From Sedimentisphaerales bacterium (lineage in GTDB: Bacteria > Planctomycetota > Phycisphaerae > Sedimentisphaerales > Anaerobacaceae), in the NCBI GenBank assembly GCA_016932835.1, contig JAFGCD010000048.1, positions 1-35,123 on the forward strand: a stretch of 35,123 bases of DNA, in the 5' to 3' direction. Within the stretch, counting starts at the first letter, position 1; each line of letters starts with the position of its first letter. The notes beneath the pieces were generated by a model, which did not search any database, was not told the origin of the DNA, and was given only the letters and a program-made list of their open reading frames with translations. Positions 17,598 through 26,490 of the stretch are shown here, one piece after another. The translations under genes were made by a program, and so were the position numbers.

Positions 17598-18914
17598 TTA
17601 TATTTGTTCCTCATCGACGAGCATGAACCTTATCTGCGCCTCGGCCACAACCGTATCGCCAACCATCGCCTTGCACCGGCACTGTGCCGTCCTGCGCTTC
17701 ATCCTGTCCGACTCCGCAATCAAAACAAGCTGGTCGCCCGGACGAACAGCCTTGCGAAGTTTAACGCCATCCATGCTCAGCAGCACTGCAATCTTGCCCG
17801 TCAGTTCCAGTCTCTGCGCAAACAGCAAACCCGACACCTGCGCCATCGCCTCGACTATCAGCACACCCGGCATTATCGGAGTGCCCGGAAAATGCCCCTG
17901 GAAAAACTGCTCGTTGAAGGTCACGTTCTTGACGGCTTTGATCCATGTATCCCCCTCAATCTCAACAACCTTATCAACTAACAAAAACGGATAGCGATGC
18001 GGAAGAACCTTCTGAATCCTGGATATATCCAGAATCGCATCCGTTCCCGACTTTTCGATACGTTCCTGCTTCTGAGCCGCTTCGTACAGCTTGCGAGCAA
18101 GCTGCTGGTTCAACGAGTGCCCGCTCTTGTAGGCGACAATCCTCCCTTTGACAGTCCGACCGACCAAAGCCAGATCGCCAACCAGATCCACAATCTTATG
18201 CCTGACGCACTCGTTAGGAAACCTGTACTTGTTCTTAATCGGACCGTCAGAGTTGATAACAAGAAGATCGCGAGGACTGATATGCGTCCCCATGCCACGA
18301 GCCTGAAACTGCTTGGCTTCGGCTTCGAGAAGAAAAGTCCGCGCAGGAGCCAGATGACGCCCGAAATCCTCCGGAGTAAGCCGGCAGCTGAAAACCTGCC
18401 TGCCGATGCCGGTATGCCCACCGTAGTCAAGATCGTAAGTCAGGCTCAAACCGTCTTCAGAATAAGGCAATGCATATATCGACGCGTCGCCCGCCGTAAT
18501 CGCCACAGGCCTCTCGATGACATACTCCTTGCGCTTCACGTCCTGCTCCACAATGCCGCTGCGATTGAGCACCTTGAAGTACTCGGCGCAACTGCAATCA
18601 GGAGCAGGCAATTCGGATGAATCAACTTCGATTAAAAGGTTGTCGATCTCAAGCGCCTTCACCGCCGCCAGACAATGCTCCACCGTCTCGATACTAACAG
18701 CACCTTTCTTGATCGTCGTGCGCCGGCTCCGCTCGGCAATGTTGGGGGCAATAGCGCTTATCCGAACAGGCTGTTGAACGTCTGTCCGAATAAACGTTAT
18801 GCCGGTGTCCGCAGGAGCGGGACGAAAAACAACCTTCGCGTCTTTGCCCCCGAACAAGCCCTTGCCGGTTATCCTGCTTTCAGTTTTTACCGTCTTCTGC
18901 AGCTTCAAGATCAT
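17598..18914 (-). CDS. lpxC-fabZ: Bifunctional LpxC deacetylase - FabZ dehydratase
   Basis: 438 residues joining two enzymes. Residues 1 to about 285 are LpxC, the zinc deacetylase that commits UDP-acyl-GlcNAc to lipid A. Zinc ligands are His80 (VEHCL), His239 and Asp243 (VRHKIVD), with His266 in KSGHS. Residues about 295-438 are FabZ, the hotdog-fold hydroxyacyl-ACP dehydratase, with HRYPFLLVD, catalytic His341 in QGHFPG and Glu355 in LIVEAMAQ. The fusion is known in Bacteroidetes and some other diderms and balances lipid A and fatty acid synthesis. The ATG at 18914 has AGAGG close upstream and overlaps the end of lpxD by 35 bases, implying translational coupling. Confidence 0.94.
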   Translation of the reverse strand: MILKLQKTVKTESRITGKGLFGGKDAKVVFRPAPADTGITFIRTDVQQPVRISAIAPNIAERSRRTTIKKGAVSIETVEHCLAAVKALEIDNLLIEVDSSELPAPDCSCAEYFKVLNRSGIVEQDVKRKEYVIERPVAITAGDASIYALPYSEDGLSLTYDLDYGGHTGIGRQVFSCRLTPEDFGRHLAPARTFLLEAEAKQFQARGMGTHISPRDLLVINSDGPIKNKYRFPNECVRHKIVDLVGDLALVGRTVKGRIVAYKSGHSLNQQLARKLYEAAQKQERIEKSGTDAILDISRIQKVLPHRYPFLLVDKVVEIEGDTWIKAVKNVTFNEQFFQGHFPGTPIMPGVLIVEAMAQVSGLLFAQRLELTGKIAVLLSMDGVKLRKAVRPGDQLVLIAESDRMKRRTAQCRCKAMVGDTVVAEAQIRFMLVDEEQI

Positions 18915-19929
18915 TCATCCTCTTGCCGAGCTTCTTTAACTCCTTGGCAAGTTCGGGCAGGCGCATAACAGAATTGATAATCCGATACGCTTCTCTTCTC
19001 TCGATAGCAGGAGTCCAGGCGACCTTCTGACCGGCCTCGATATCGTTGATGACGCCGGACTTCGCCGCCACCATCACGCCAGAACCAAGCTCAATGTTGT
19101 CCGCAAGGCCAACCTGCCCGCCAAGAACTACCCCGTCGCCCAACTTACAACTGCCCGAAACACCAACCAGAGACGCTATCAGACAACACTTGCCGATTAC
19201 TACGTTGTGACCAACTTGCACAAGATTGTCGATCTTGGTCCCGGCCCCGACTACCGTATCGCCGAACTTCGCCCTGTCAATACAGCAATTCGCGCCTATA
19301 TCAACGAAATCCTCGATCACTACTCCTCCGTTGTGAGGAATGAGTCGATGCGAGCCCTCGATAAAGGAATAACCGAAACCTGTAGATCCGATAGTGCTGT
19401 TCGCCTGAACGATCACATGGTTACCCAACCGGCAGTTATGATAGATAACCACGTTGCTGTCGAGCCGGCAATTCGCCCCGATGGTCGAATTCTCGCCTAT
19501 CTTGCACCCGCTGCCGATTATGCTCTTCTCGCCGACCTCAACACCCTTAGCAACTACAACACCGGGACCGATAGATACACCCTCGCCTATTGAAACACCA
19601 TCGGCGACTTGCGCACTCGAATCAATCCCCGCAACAACAGGCGTCAACTCGGGAGCAAACAAGTTCAGAGCCTCGATTAAAGCCGAATCGACATTCTCCA
19701 CAACCAATTGAGGCCTCTCGCATCCATCCAGACGACCGCCGACTATCACAGCCCCGGCGCCGGAACTGCCCAGAGAGGCCTTGTGTTTGTCGTTCGTCAG
19801 AAATGTCACATCATTCGCCCCGGCTGCCTCGATCGGACGAGCCGCGCGTATCACGAGATCACCGGCGCCGACTTCGTCGATCAACTCGGCGCCGATACGC
19901 TCAGCTAATTGTGATATTGTCAATTCCAT
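18880..19929 (-). CDS. lpxD: UDP-3-O-acylglucosamine N-acyltransferase
   Basis: 349 residues. LpxD adds the second acyl chain during lipid A synthesis, using acyl-ACP. The N-terminal uridine-binding domain (about 1-100) contains NDVTFLTND. The middle is a long left-handed beta-helix with many hexapeptide repeats and the family segment GANCCIDRA. Catalytic His is about residue 241 in VQVGHNVVIG. The C-terminus from about 310 is a charged helix used for trimer and ACP contacts. Length is typical (E. coli 341). No clear Shine-Dalgarno precedes the ATG. It lies 45 bases after skp and overlaps lpxC-fabZ, so the genes are cotranscribed. Confidence 0.94.
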   Translation of the reverse strand: MELTISQLAERIGAELIDEVGAGDLVIRAARPIEAAGANDVTFLTNDKHKASLGSSGAGAVIVGGRLDGCERPQLVVENVDSALIEALNLFAPELTPVVAGIDSSAQVADGVSIGEGVSIGPGVVVAKGVEVGEKSIIGSGCKIGENSTIGANCRLDSNVVIYHNCRLGNHVIVQANSTIGSTGFGYSFIEGSHRLIPHNGGVVIEDFVDIGANCCIDRAKFGDTVVGAGTKIDNLVQVGHNVVIGKCCLIASLVGVSGSCKLGDGVVLGGQVGLADNIELGSGVMVAAKSGVINDIEAGQKVAWTPAIERREAYRIINSVMRLPELAKELKKLGKRMNDLEAAEDGKN

Positions 19930-19974
19930 ACGAAATCAATTGTCAAATGACTTCATCCCGACCTCCGCCCGACC

Positions 19975-20580
19975 TCACGGCTTCAGTTTCAACTGCACCT
20001 TGTCCAGCTCCGAAACAACTTCGGCAGTGAGATTCACGCAGCCGTCGCTATAAAAAACCTTATGAGTCTGCAGGGCCATCATAAGCTCGTCCGTACTCGC
20101 CATCGGAAACACAGGCTCATCAACCCCCAAAACGGCTGTCAGGCCCTTCGCCTTGGCCAACTCCTTCGTTATCCGAAGCACTTCCTTGTAAAGCAGTTCC
20201 GTCCACTGCCCGTCTTCGAAAGAACGCTGCTGGCTTAGAAACTGCTTCTTCGCCTCCAACTGAGCCTGCTTATTGATAAGAGCTTCGTACTGCTTCATAT
20301 AGTCAACACTGCTCGGCTTCAGCGTCTGTAAACCCGCCTCCTGGGCCGCGATCTCTTTCTGAAGAAGATCGATTTCCGCGCTGCGGGTGTTCTGCTCGGC
20401 AAGAGCCTTCTCACGGTACGATGCGTTGGCTTTGCAGTCCCTGAAAACGTCCCGGATGCTAACTGTCCCTATCTTTGAATTCGCTGCCGTCGCGCCCGAC
20501 CCCGCAAAACTGAATCCATAACCCAAAAACAATACGGCCGCAGTCGTCAAAACAACTAAAAAAATTGTCCTCGTATTCAT
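19975..20580 (-). CDS. skp: OmpH/Skp family periplasmic chaperone
   Basis: 201 residues. Skp is a trimeric periplasmic chaperone that carries unfolded outer-membrane proteins to the BAM complex. The N-terminus has a basic start and a hydrophobic core (about 6-24) ending near SFAGSGA, a signal peptide. Residues about 55-130 are strongly helical and charged, fitting the tentacle-like coiled coils. A loop with VLGVDEPVF (about 146-154) follows, as in OmpH proteins. AAGGAC precedes the ATG by about eight bases. It is between bamA and lpxD, the classic order in many diderms. Confidence 0.85.
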   Translation of the reverse strand: MNTRTIFLVVLTTAAVLFLGYGFSFAGSGATAANSKIGTVSIRDVFRDCKANASYREKALAEQNTRSAEIDLLQKEIAAQEAGLQTLKPSSVDYMKQYEALINKQAQLEAKKQFLSQQRSFEDGQWTELLYKEVLRITKELAKAKGLTAVLGVDEPVFPMASTDELMMALQTHKVFYSDGCVNLTAEVVSELDKVQLKLKP

Positions 20581-20636
20581 AAAACTGTCCTTTCTAAGCC
20601 AATACTTGTTTGCATGAACCTTGATGACCGCACTGC

Positions 20637-22811
20637 CTAAAACAACAATCCTCCCACAGAGAAACTGAATATCTGGGAATCGTCTTCACTGTCTTTCAGG
20701 AACGGTGCCGCAAGTTCGAATCGCATCGGAACAGGACCGAACCACTGCGGTATCAGAATCTGTATCCCCGTCCCAAGCGCCGCCCGGTAGCCGCCCGTAT
20801 CGATAATCCCGCTGTCAACGAAAAACAGCCACGACAGGTTCTCGCCAACAACCGGAACCGCCACTTCGGTATTCGCAATGAATATCCAGTCGCTGCCTAT
20901 CGGGTCCTTCCGTTTCGGCGTCGGAACGTTCGTCTGCAATCCGCGAGTGCTCACGCCCCTGTACTCGAAGCCCCGAATCCCGTAGGTCCCCGTCCCGCCG
21001 CCGTAAAACTTCTCGAAAGGAGGAGCGCTGCCCACAGTCGCACCCGCCCGGAACTTCGTCGCCAGAATAGTCTTGCGATCAAGCAAATCCTGATGAAGCG
21101 TCTTGTACTGAATATACGCGCCGCTGAGTATCCCGAACGTATGATCCCCCCCGACCTGTTCGTAACCCGTGTCAAAAGTGTACCCCTCGCTCGGATTATA
21201 CTTGTCGTCCGTCATATCCCGGCCGATCCCCACTCGAACGCCGACAAGAGCATTGCTCCCCTTTACCTTGTTGATCTCTTTCGGAGCATCAATTTCCAGC
21301 CCGTCAACGTCAACGTTCTCCGCCCTGAACCCGATGCTCCTGCGCCAGTTCTCCGCACGGCGTTCCTCGAAACCGACATAACCCTTCAAACGCTCTTCGT
21401 CGTAACTCTCCCGGCCCCGCTCGTAAGCCGAACCCACAACATCGAGCGACGTGGGCTTGTCACGAAAATAAGGCTCCGTGAAAGACACCGAATACTGGCT
21501 CACCACCGTACCAGGCTCAAGAGCAATACGAAGAGTCTGACCGGCACCCTTTAAAGACTTCATCTTGATGAAATCGCCGAAACTCTCGGGCTTGTCATGA
21601 ATATCGAAATTCCGCTGCTGAAAAATCAGGTGACCGATGATGCCGCTGTCACTGCCGACTCCAACACCCGGATTCCACATCCCAGTAAGACCCTCGGTGA
21701 TATCAACCTGTGCATCCAATTGATTCGGATCCCCCTCCACCGGAACAGGCATAATGATTGCCTGCTCGGCCAGAGTCATCCTCTGGATGTACTTCTCGAG
21801 CAGCCCCTCCCCGCTCGGCTCGTTCGGAGCCATGTGAGCGTTGTAAAGAGCGCCAGGTGAAAAACCGTATTCGTCAAGAACATGACGAATAACCTTGTCC
21901 TGAGTCGATTCGTTGCCCGTTACATCGACCCGCCCGATCCGGAACTGACGGCCTTCAGTAATCTCAAACACCACATCAGCTACGTTGCCGGCCCCACCCG
22001 CTGCGAATTCCGGACGATGAACCACAAAAGAATCAACATACCCGTTCTCACGGTATGTCTTCAGAATCTTCTTCGCATGCAAATCGCCCTCAAGATACAG
22101 GTATTTCTCGCCGCGCTCTAACTTCAGACCGGAAAGCAGCTCGGCCTCGCTGAACCGGGTATTGCCTCGCAGTACGACATCACCAACCCTGTAAAGCGGG
22201 CCTTCGTCGATGATGAAAACAATGTGAGACTGACCAGTCGCACGAACAGAACTGTTCAGGTAGCCTCGCCGATAGTAAATCTTCTTCAGACGCTCCACGT
22301 CCTCGGCAACCTTCTCCGCTGAATAGTAACTCGCCTTAACAACCCACCTCCGGGTGCTCGTCTTGACGGCCTTGCGAAGACTCCGCGTCTTCAACCCAGA
22401 ATTACCCTGGAACTTCACCGACTTGACCTGCACCCGCGGGCCTTCGTCGATGATGTAAATCAGCTCCCCGTCCTCGACCTTCGAGGCGTTTATCAGAACC
22501 GTGTTATTCGGAAAACCCTTCTGGCGATAAAAGTCGCTTATGATGCCCCGACCCGTCTCGGCAAGAATCGGATCCAGGTAATCCCCAACCTCGAAACCAA
22601 CCTTGTCGGAAAGAACCTTGTCCTTGTAGCTGTGGTTCCCGACGAACTCGAGCGAGCGAATAACATTGCGGCCCGCCGCCGCTGGCGCCGAAAAACTCGG
22701 CGCCTTACTCTTGGCCTTCTTGCCCGGCCACGCACAACCAGAATTCAAAACCGAAATACAAAAAACAAGGCAAACCCCGAGAAATTCTATCTTCCTGATT
22801 CTGTTCCTCAT
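20637..22811 (-). CDS. bamA: Outer membrane protein assembly factor BamA
   Basis: 724 residues. BamA inserts beta-barrel proteins into the outer membrane. At least four POTRA repeats are visible by their starts (IRSLEFVGN, VKSVKFQGN, VGDVVLRGN, IGRVDVTGN) between about 48 and 375, where E. coli has five. The C-terminal half is the barrel, with the conserved loop-6 motif IRGF and a final Phe as the barrel signal. Unusually, the N-terminus ends in LNSGC with Cys at 26, a plausible lipobox, whereas E. coli BamA has an ordinary signal peptide. The ATG has AGGGGAT upstream and sits nine bases after dnaB. Downstream is skp. Confidence 0.92.
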   Translation of the reverse strand: MRNRIRKIEFLGVCLVFCISVLNSGCAWPGKKAKSKAPSFSAPAAAGRNVIRSLEFVGNHSYKDKVLSDKVGFEVGDYLDPILAETGRGIISDFYRQKGFPNNTVLINASKVEDGELIYIIDEGPRVQVKSVKFQGNSGLKTRSLRKAVKTSTRRWVVKASYYSAEKVAEDVERLKKIYYRRGYLNSSVRATGQSHIVFIIDEGPLYRVGDVVLRGNTRFSEAELLSGLKLERGEKYLYLEGDLHAKKILKTYRENGYVDSFVVHRPEFAAGGAGNVADVVFEITEGRQFRIGRVDVTGNESTQDKVIRHVLDEYGFSPGALYNAHMAPNEPSGEGLLEKYIQRMTLAEQAIIMPVPVEGDPNQLDAQVDITEGLTGMWNPGVGVGSDSGIIGHLIFQQRNFDIHDKPESFGDFIKMKSLKGAGQTLRIALEPGTVVSQYSVSFTEPYFRDKPTSLDVVGSAYERGRESYDEERLKGYVGFEERRAENWRRSIGFRAENVDVDGLEIDAPKEINKVKGSNALVGVRVGIGRDMTDDKYNPSEGYTFDTGYEQVGGDHTFGILSGAYIQYKTLHQDLLDRKTILATKFRAGATVGSAPPFEKFYGGGTGTYGIRGFEYRGVSTRGLQTNVPTPKRKDPIGSDWIFIANTEVAVPVVGENLSWLFFVDSGIIDTGGYRAALGTGIQILIPQWFGPVPMRFELAAPFLKDSEDDSQIFSFSVGGLLF

Positions 22812-22820
22812 GGCGATCCC

Positions 22821-24260
22821 CTAAAACGGCGACGATTCCGCCTCCATACGAGACATGTTCTCAAATCGAGTGATCTTTTCCCTGAATATCAGCTTCGCAC
22901 TGCCCGTCGGACCGTTACGCTGCTTGGCGATTATAAGCTCCGCTGTATTGTCAGGCTCGTACCCATCCTCGCTCCGCCTGTAATAGTCCTCGCGATGCAG
23001 AAGCATAACAACATCCGCATCCTGTTCGATACTCCCGCTTTCACGCAAATCGCTCATCCGCGGCCTGTGCCCTTCTCTGCCCTCGGCGGCACGATTCAAC
23101 TGGCTCAACACCACAACAGGTATGTCCAGCTCGCGGGCCAGGCCCTTAAGATACCTTGAAATTGTCGTAATCTCCTGCTGACGCGATTCAACTCGACCCC
23201 CCATATGCATCAACTGAAGGTAATCCACCATGATGCAACGGATATCGTGCCTGCTCTTGAGACGTCGAGCCTTTGCCCGAAGCTCCAGAGGCGTCAAGGC
23301 GGCAGTGTCGTCGATAAATATCGGAGCCTCGGAAAGAGTCCCGCAGGCCTCGACCAGAGCCTCGTAGTGCTCCGTGCTGAGCATCCCTTTTCTCACCAAT
23401 TGCGAGTTAATCCCGCTCACGCTGCACAAAAAACGCTCGGCCAAAGCCTGCCTGCCCATCTCAAGAGAGAAAACGGCAATGGGAATATTCTCCTGAATAC
23501 CGAGGTGCTCGGTGATATTCAATACCAGAGAGGTCTTACCCATACTCGGACGACCCGCAACGATGATCATCTCCCCGTCCTGGAGACCGCACGTCAAATC
23601 GTCGAGCTCGTGATAACCCGTCGCCAGACCTGTAACGTGAATGCCGCTCCGCTTCGAGATCAACTCATAAGTCTGCGAGACAATGTCTTTCAACGCTGCC
23701 GCACTGCCGCTGATATTCTTTTCAGTGACCGCGAAAATACGCTGCTCCGCTTCGTCAAGAGTCTGACGAACCTCCCCGCTCGAACTGTAAGCATCGTCCA
23801 GAATGCCGCTCACCGCGCCGATAAGATCTCGAAGCAGCATCTTTTCTTTTACGATACCAGCATAATACTCGACGCTCGACGCCGACGGAACCGAATCGAG
23901 TATCTGGGCGATGTATTCGACGCCCCCGACCTCTTCTAAAACCTTACGCTTCTCCAGTTCGTCCCGCAGCAGCACCGCATCGATGCCATCCCCCTTGTTC
24001 TTCTCAAAAAGGGCGATTAGCGCGTCGAAAATGTGCTGGTGCTCGACACGATAGAACGCCTCACGCCCCAGAATTTCGATCACCTCTGCGATGCAGACCG
24101 GATCAATCAGCATCGAGCCCAATACCGCAGCCTCAGCCGCCAGAGACTCCGGCATGCTGCGAACCGTAGCCTTCGCGCTTGCGCCCGATTTCGCAGACAC
24201 AGAACCGGACACATTGACCGTTCGGCCTTTCCCGCTTTCAGCTTCTGTTGCTTGAGCCAT
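22821..24260 (-). CDS. dnaB: Replicative DNA helicase
   Basis: 479 residues. DnaB is the hexameric helicase that unwinds DNA at the replication fork. After a low-complexity N-terminal tail of about 35 residues comes the helical N-domain (SLAAEAAVLGSML), the linker, and the RecA-like motor with Walker A GRPSMGKTSL, IFSLEM-like segment FSLEMGR, VDYLQLM as Walker B, and LSQLNRAAE. The C-terminus keeps ADVVMLLHRE and AKQRNGPTG. No intein is present. It follows rplI after 81 bases, the common rpsF-ssb-rpsR-rplI-dnaB order, and runs directly into bamA. Confidence 0.96.
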   Translation of the reverse strand: MAQATEAESGKGRTVNVSGSVSAKSGASAKATVRSMPESLAAEAAVLGSMLIDPVCIAEVIEILGREAFYRVEHQHIFDALIALFEKNKGDGIDAVLLRDELEKRKVLEEVGGVEYIAQILDSVPSASSVEYYAGIVKEKMLLRDLIGAVSGILDDAYSSSGEVRQTLDEAEQRIFAVTEKNISGSAAALKDIVSQTYELISKRSGIHVTGLATGYHELDDLTCGLQDGEMIIVAGRPSMGKTSLVLNITEHLGIQENIPIAVFSLEMGRQALAERFLCSVSGINSQLVRKGMLSTEHYEALVEACGTLSEAPIFIDDTAALTPLELRAKARRLKSRHDIRCIMVDYLQLMHMGGRVESRQQEITTISRYLKGLARELDIPVVVLSQLNRAAEGREGHRPRMSDLRESGSIEQDADVVMLLHREDYYRRSEDGYEPDNTAELIIAKQRNGPTGSAKLIFREKITRFENMSRMEAESSPF

Positions 24261-24341
24261 TTAGCCTATCCATAGCACTGCTGATTGCCGCTGATGCTTA
24301 CCGAAACCGTCACCGGAACGGCACATAAACCAACTGCAAAA

Positions 24342-24842
24342 CTAAGAGCCGGCATCCTCTGACTCGTCCCCGCTCTGCTCGGCAACAACAACAACATTAA
24401 CCTGACAACTCAAATCCTCGGCGAACTTAAGCTTGACCGTATGCGTGCCAACCTCCTTGATATGGCCGGTCAACTGCACCGCAGAATCAGGAACCGAAAA
24501 ACCCTGAGCGCACAGATTCGCCGCTATCTCACGCTCCGTAACCGAACCGAACAAATGACCTTGCTCGTTGGCTTTCGCAGCGATAACCGCTTCGGCGCCT
24601 TCAACCGATTTCACCGACTCTTCAAGCTTAACACGCTCGCTCTTGCGCTGATCGGCACGACGATTCTTCTCATCTGCGATAGACCTGATATTGGCTTCCG
24701 TCGCAACCTTCGCAAAACCATGCGGAAGCAGATAATTCCGAGCGTACCCCGTCCTGACATCGACAACATCGCCGAGCCAGCCGACACCGTCTATGTCCTC
24801 ACAGAGCAAAACCTTCGTTATACTTGGCTTCTTTCTTGCCAT
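24342..24842 (-). CDS. rplI: 50S ribosomal protein L9
   Basis: 166 residues. L9 binds 23S rRNA near the L1 stalk with its N-domain and reaches across neighbouring ribosomes with its C-domain. The N-terminal segment VLLCEDIDGVG ... VDVRTGYARNYLLPHG is the L9 signature. A long connecting helix spans about 45-80, followed by the C-domain with LFGSVTEREIA. A short acidic tail (GDESEDAGS) exceeds the usual length of about 149. AGGGG lies six bases before the ATG. It is in the rpsF-ssb-rpsR-rplI-dnaB block. Confidence 0.95.
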   Translation of the reverse strand: MARKKPSITKVLLCEDIDGVGWLGDVVDVRTGYARNYLLPHGFAKVATEANIRSIADEKNRRADQRKSERVKLEESVKSVEGAEAVIAAKANEQGHLFGSVTEREIAANLCAQGFSVPDSAVQLTGHIKEVGTHTVKLKFAEDLSCQVNVVVVAEQSGDESEDAGS

Positions 24843-24998
24843 ATCTATCCCCTTAACAGGTTACCCGCTTGAAGCATATGCCTTTCTATTTTGCTAATGC
24901 CAAACGAGATTCATATCTCATCTCTTATCATTCGTCGCATTCTGCCTTTCAACACAACCAAACACACGGCTTTCGCGACCGCACGTACGTGCCGAAAA
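24843..24998. other. rpsR-rplI spacer with two small palindromes
   Basis: This 156-base gap holds no gene. It contains GAGAT-TCAT-ATCTC near 24905-24918 and a perfect 12-base palindrome GCACGTACGTGC at 24981-24992, directly after the rpsR stop on the transcribed strand. Either could form a short mRNA hairpin or bind a protein. No T-run follows, so neither is a clear terminator. Confidence 0.35.
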
Positions 24999-25283
24999 CT
25001 AATTCGTATAAGGCAGTAACGCCATATAACGGGCACGCTTAATCGCACGCTTCGCCTTGCGCTGACAACCGGCACAATTGCCGCTGCGCTTGCGCGAGTA
25101 TATCTTGCCCCGATTCGTCAGAAGTTTGGAAAGCGTTTCAATATCCTTGTAATCAACGTGCTTCACGCTGCGCCTGCAAAAACGACATTGAGTCTGCTCA
25201 CGCGCACCGGCAAAACCTCCCTTGCGCCGGTTGCCGCCTCGTTTCTGTGTGCCCTTTTGTGAACCTTTTTGCATTCTTGCCAT
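24999..25283 (-). CDS. rpsR: 30S ribosomal protein S18, zinc-binding form
   Basis: 94 residues. S18 pairs with S6 on the small-subunit platform. The core has YKDIETLSKLLTNRGKI and ends KRARYMALLPYTN. Unlike E. coli S18 it keeps two cysteine pairs, CRFC and CAGC, so it is probably the zinc-containing version. The N-terminal 30 residues are Lys/Gly/Gln rich and basic. AGG lies seven bases upstream of the ATG. It is between ssb and rplI. Confidence 0.95.
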   Translation of the reverse strand: MARMQKGSQKGTQKRGGNRRKGGFAGAREQTQCRFCRRSVKHVDYKDIETLSKLLTNRGKIYSRKRSGNCAGCQRKAKRAIKRARYMALLPYTN

Positions 25284-25361
25284 CTTTTACCTGTCCATTA
25301 TTCGTTCTGTAACTTTCGATTCGTATCTCGAATCACGATTCACTGAGTCGCCGCCGGCAAC

Positions 25362-25787
25362 TCAAAACGGTATATCATCGTCTCCGGTCTGAGGAGGATA
25401 CTGCTGGCCTTCGTCCCCACCCGAACCCCGAGGCCCGCGATCAGAACCACCGCCGCCGCCGCCGGGAAGAAACTGGAAATTCTCAACAGTAACTTTCAGC
25501 TTGCTGCGCTTCGTCCCGTCCTGACCGGTCCAACTGTCGAATGTCAGCCGGCCTTCAACAAACACCGCGCGGCCCTTGCTCAGGTACTTGTTAATAGTCT
25601 CAGCCTGCCGGCCGAAAGAAGTGCAGTCAACAAAACATGTCTCTTCACGCGGACTGCCGTCCTGGCCTTTCCACTTCCGATTAACCGCAAGACCAAAATC
25701 GACAATAGCCGTCTGATTCGGCGTGTACGAAAGCTGTGGGTCGCGGGTCAGATTCCCCATTAGCATTACTTTGTTGTAGTTCGCCAT
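25362..25787 (-). CDS. ssb: Single-stranded DNA-binding protein
   Basis: 141 residues. SSB coats single-stranded DNA during replication and repair and recruits partners through its tail. The OB-fold occupies about 1-105 (NKVMLMGNLTRDP, FVDCTSFGRQAE, VFVEGRLTFDSW). A glycine-rich linker follows and the tail ends DDDIPF, the conserved partner-binding tip. I chose the ATG at 25787 because GGAG lies seven bases upstream. The GTG at 25793 would leave only one base of spacing. It sits between rpsF and rpsR. Confidence 0.95.
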   Translation of the reverse strand: MANYNKVMLMGNLTRDPQLSYTPNQTAIVDFGLAVNRKWKGQDGSPREETCFVDCTSFGRQAETINKYLSKGRAVFVEGRLTFDSWTGQDGTKRSKLKVTVENFQFLPGGGGGGSDRGPRGSGGDEGQQYPPQTGDDDIPF

Positions 25788-25855
25788 AGTCACACTCCAT
25801 TCAAATATCTGCCGCCGGTCGAGCCGTCAACAACGCTCGACGCCGGTCTTTCGGG

Positions 25856-26422
25856 CTACTCCGCCGCCTGTTCCTTGTCGGGCTCTTCCGATTCTGTCTC
25901 CGCCGAAGCCTCGACTGTATCGCTCGCCTCGACATCCTGGGTATCCTCGACTTCCGCCGTCATAGTCTCGGTATCCGACTGCTCCGATGCATCGTCATCG
26001 CCGGCCTGAACTGCCGTCACTGCTGTTTCGTCCTCATCATCGCCCTTGTCCTCCCCGGCAGCAGCCGATTCCTTCTCGCTCTTCGTAGCAGGAGTATCTT
26101 TTTCTAAATCCTCCGCCGTCATATGCTCCGCACTGAGAATCAGAACACGCATTATATTCTCAGACAGTTGAACCGTCTTCTCGATCTCCTGTATCCTCTC
26201 CCCCTCCACTCTGAAATAGCACAGAATGTAGGTCCCTCTGCTCTTGCCTTGGACTTCATAAGCCAGCCTTCTGTCGTCCCACTTCCTTATCGAAACAATC
26301 TCGGCCTCGACTCGTTTGAGGATGCCTTCGATAATCTTAATCGTCGCATCCCAGTCCGATGCCATGCCCGAATCAACGAGAAACATGCTCTCATAAAGTT
26401 TCCTGTTCACAACAGTCTCCAT
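25856..26422 (-). CDS. rpsF: 30S ribosomal protein S6 with long acidic tail
   Basis: 188 residues. The N-terminal 95 or so form the S6 ferredoxin-like fold (YESMFLVDSG, DDRRLAYEVQGKSRGTYILCYF), which pairs with S18. From about residue 105 to the end the protein is almost only Asp, Glu, Ala, Thr and Ser. S6 proteins are typically 95-135 residues, so the tail is unusually long; E. coli S6 is known to gain glutamates after translation, and this tail may serve a similar purpose genetically (inference). AAGGTGA precedes the ATG. It is upstream of ssb. Confidence 0.94.
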   Translation of the reverse strand: METVVNRKLYESMFLVDSGMASDWDATIKIIEGILKRVEAEIVSIRKWDDRRLAYEVQGKSRGTYILCYFRVEGERIQEIEKTVQLSENIMRVLILSAEHMTAEDLEKDTPATKSEKESAAAGEDKGDDEDETAVTAVQAGDDDASEQSDTETMTAEVEDTQDVEASDTVEASAETESEEPDKEQAAE

Positions 26423-26490
26423 CTTGTCACCTTCTGATTAACCTGTTAATGTGCATATTTGCTTATCAAGCGGCGCTTGCCGCAAACCTG

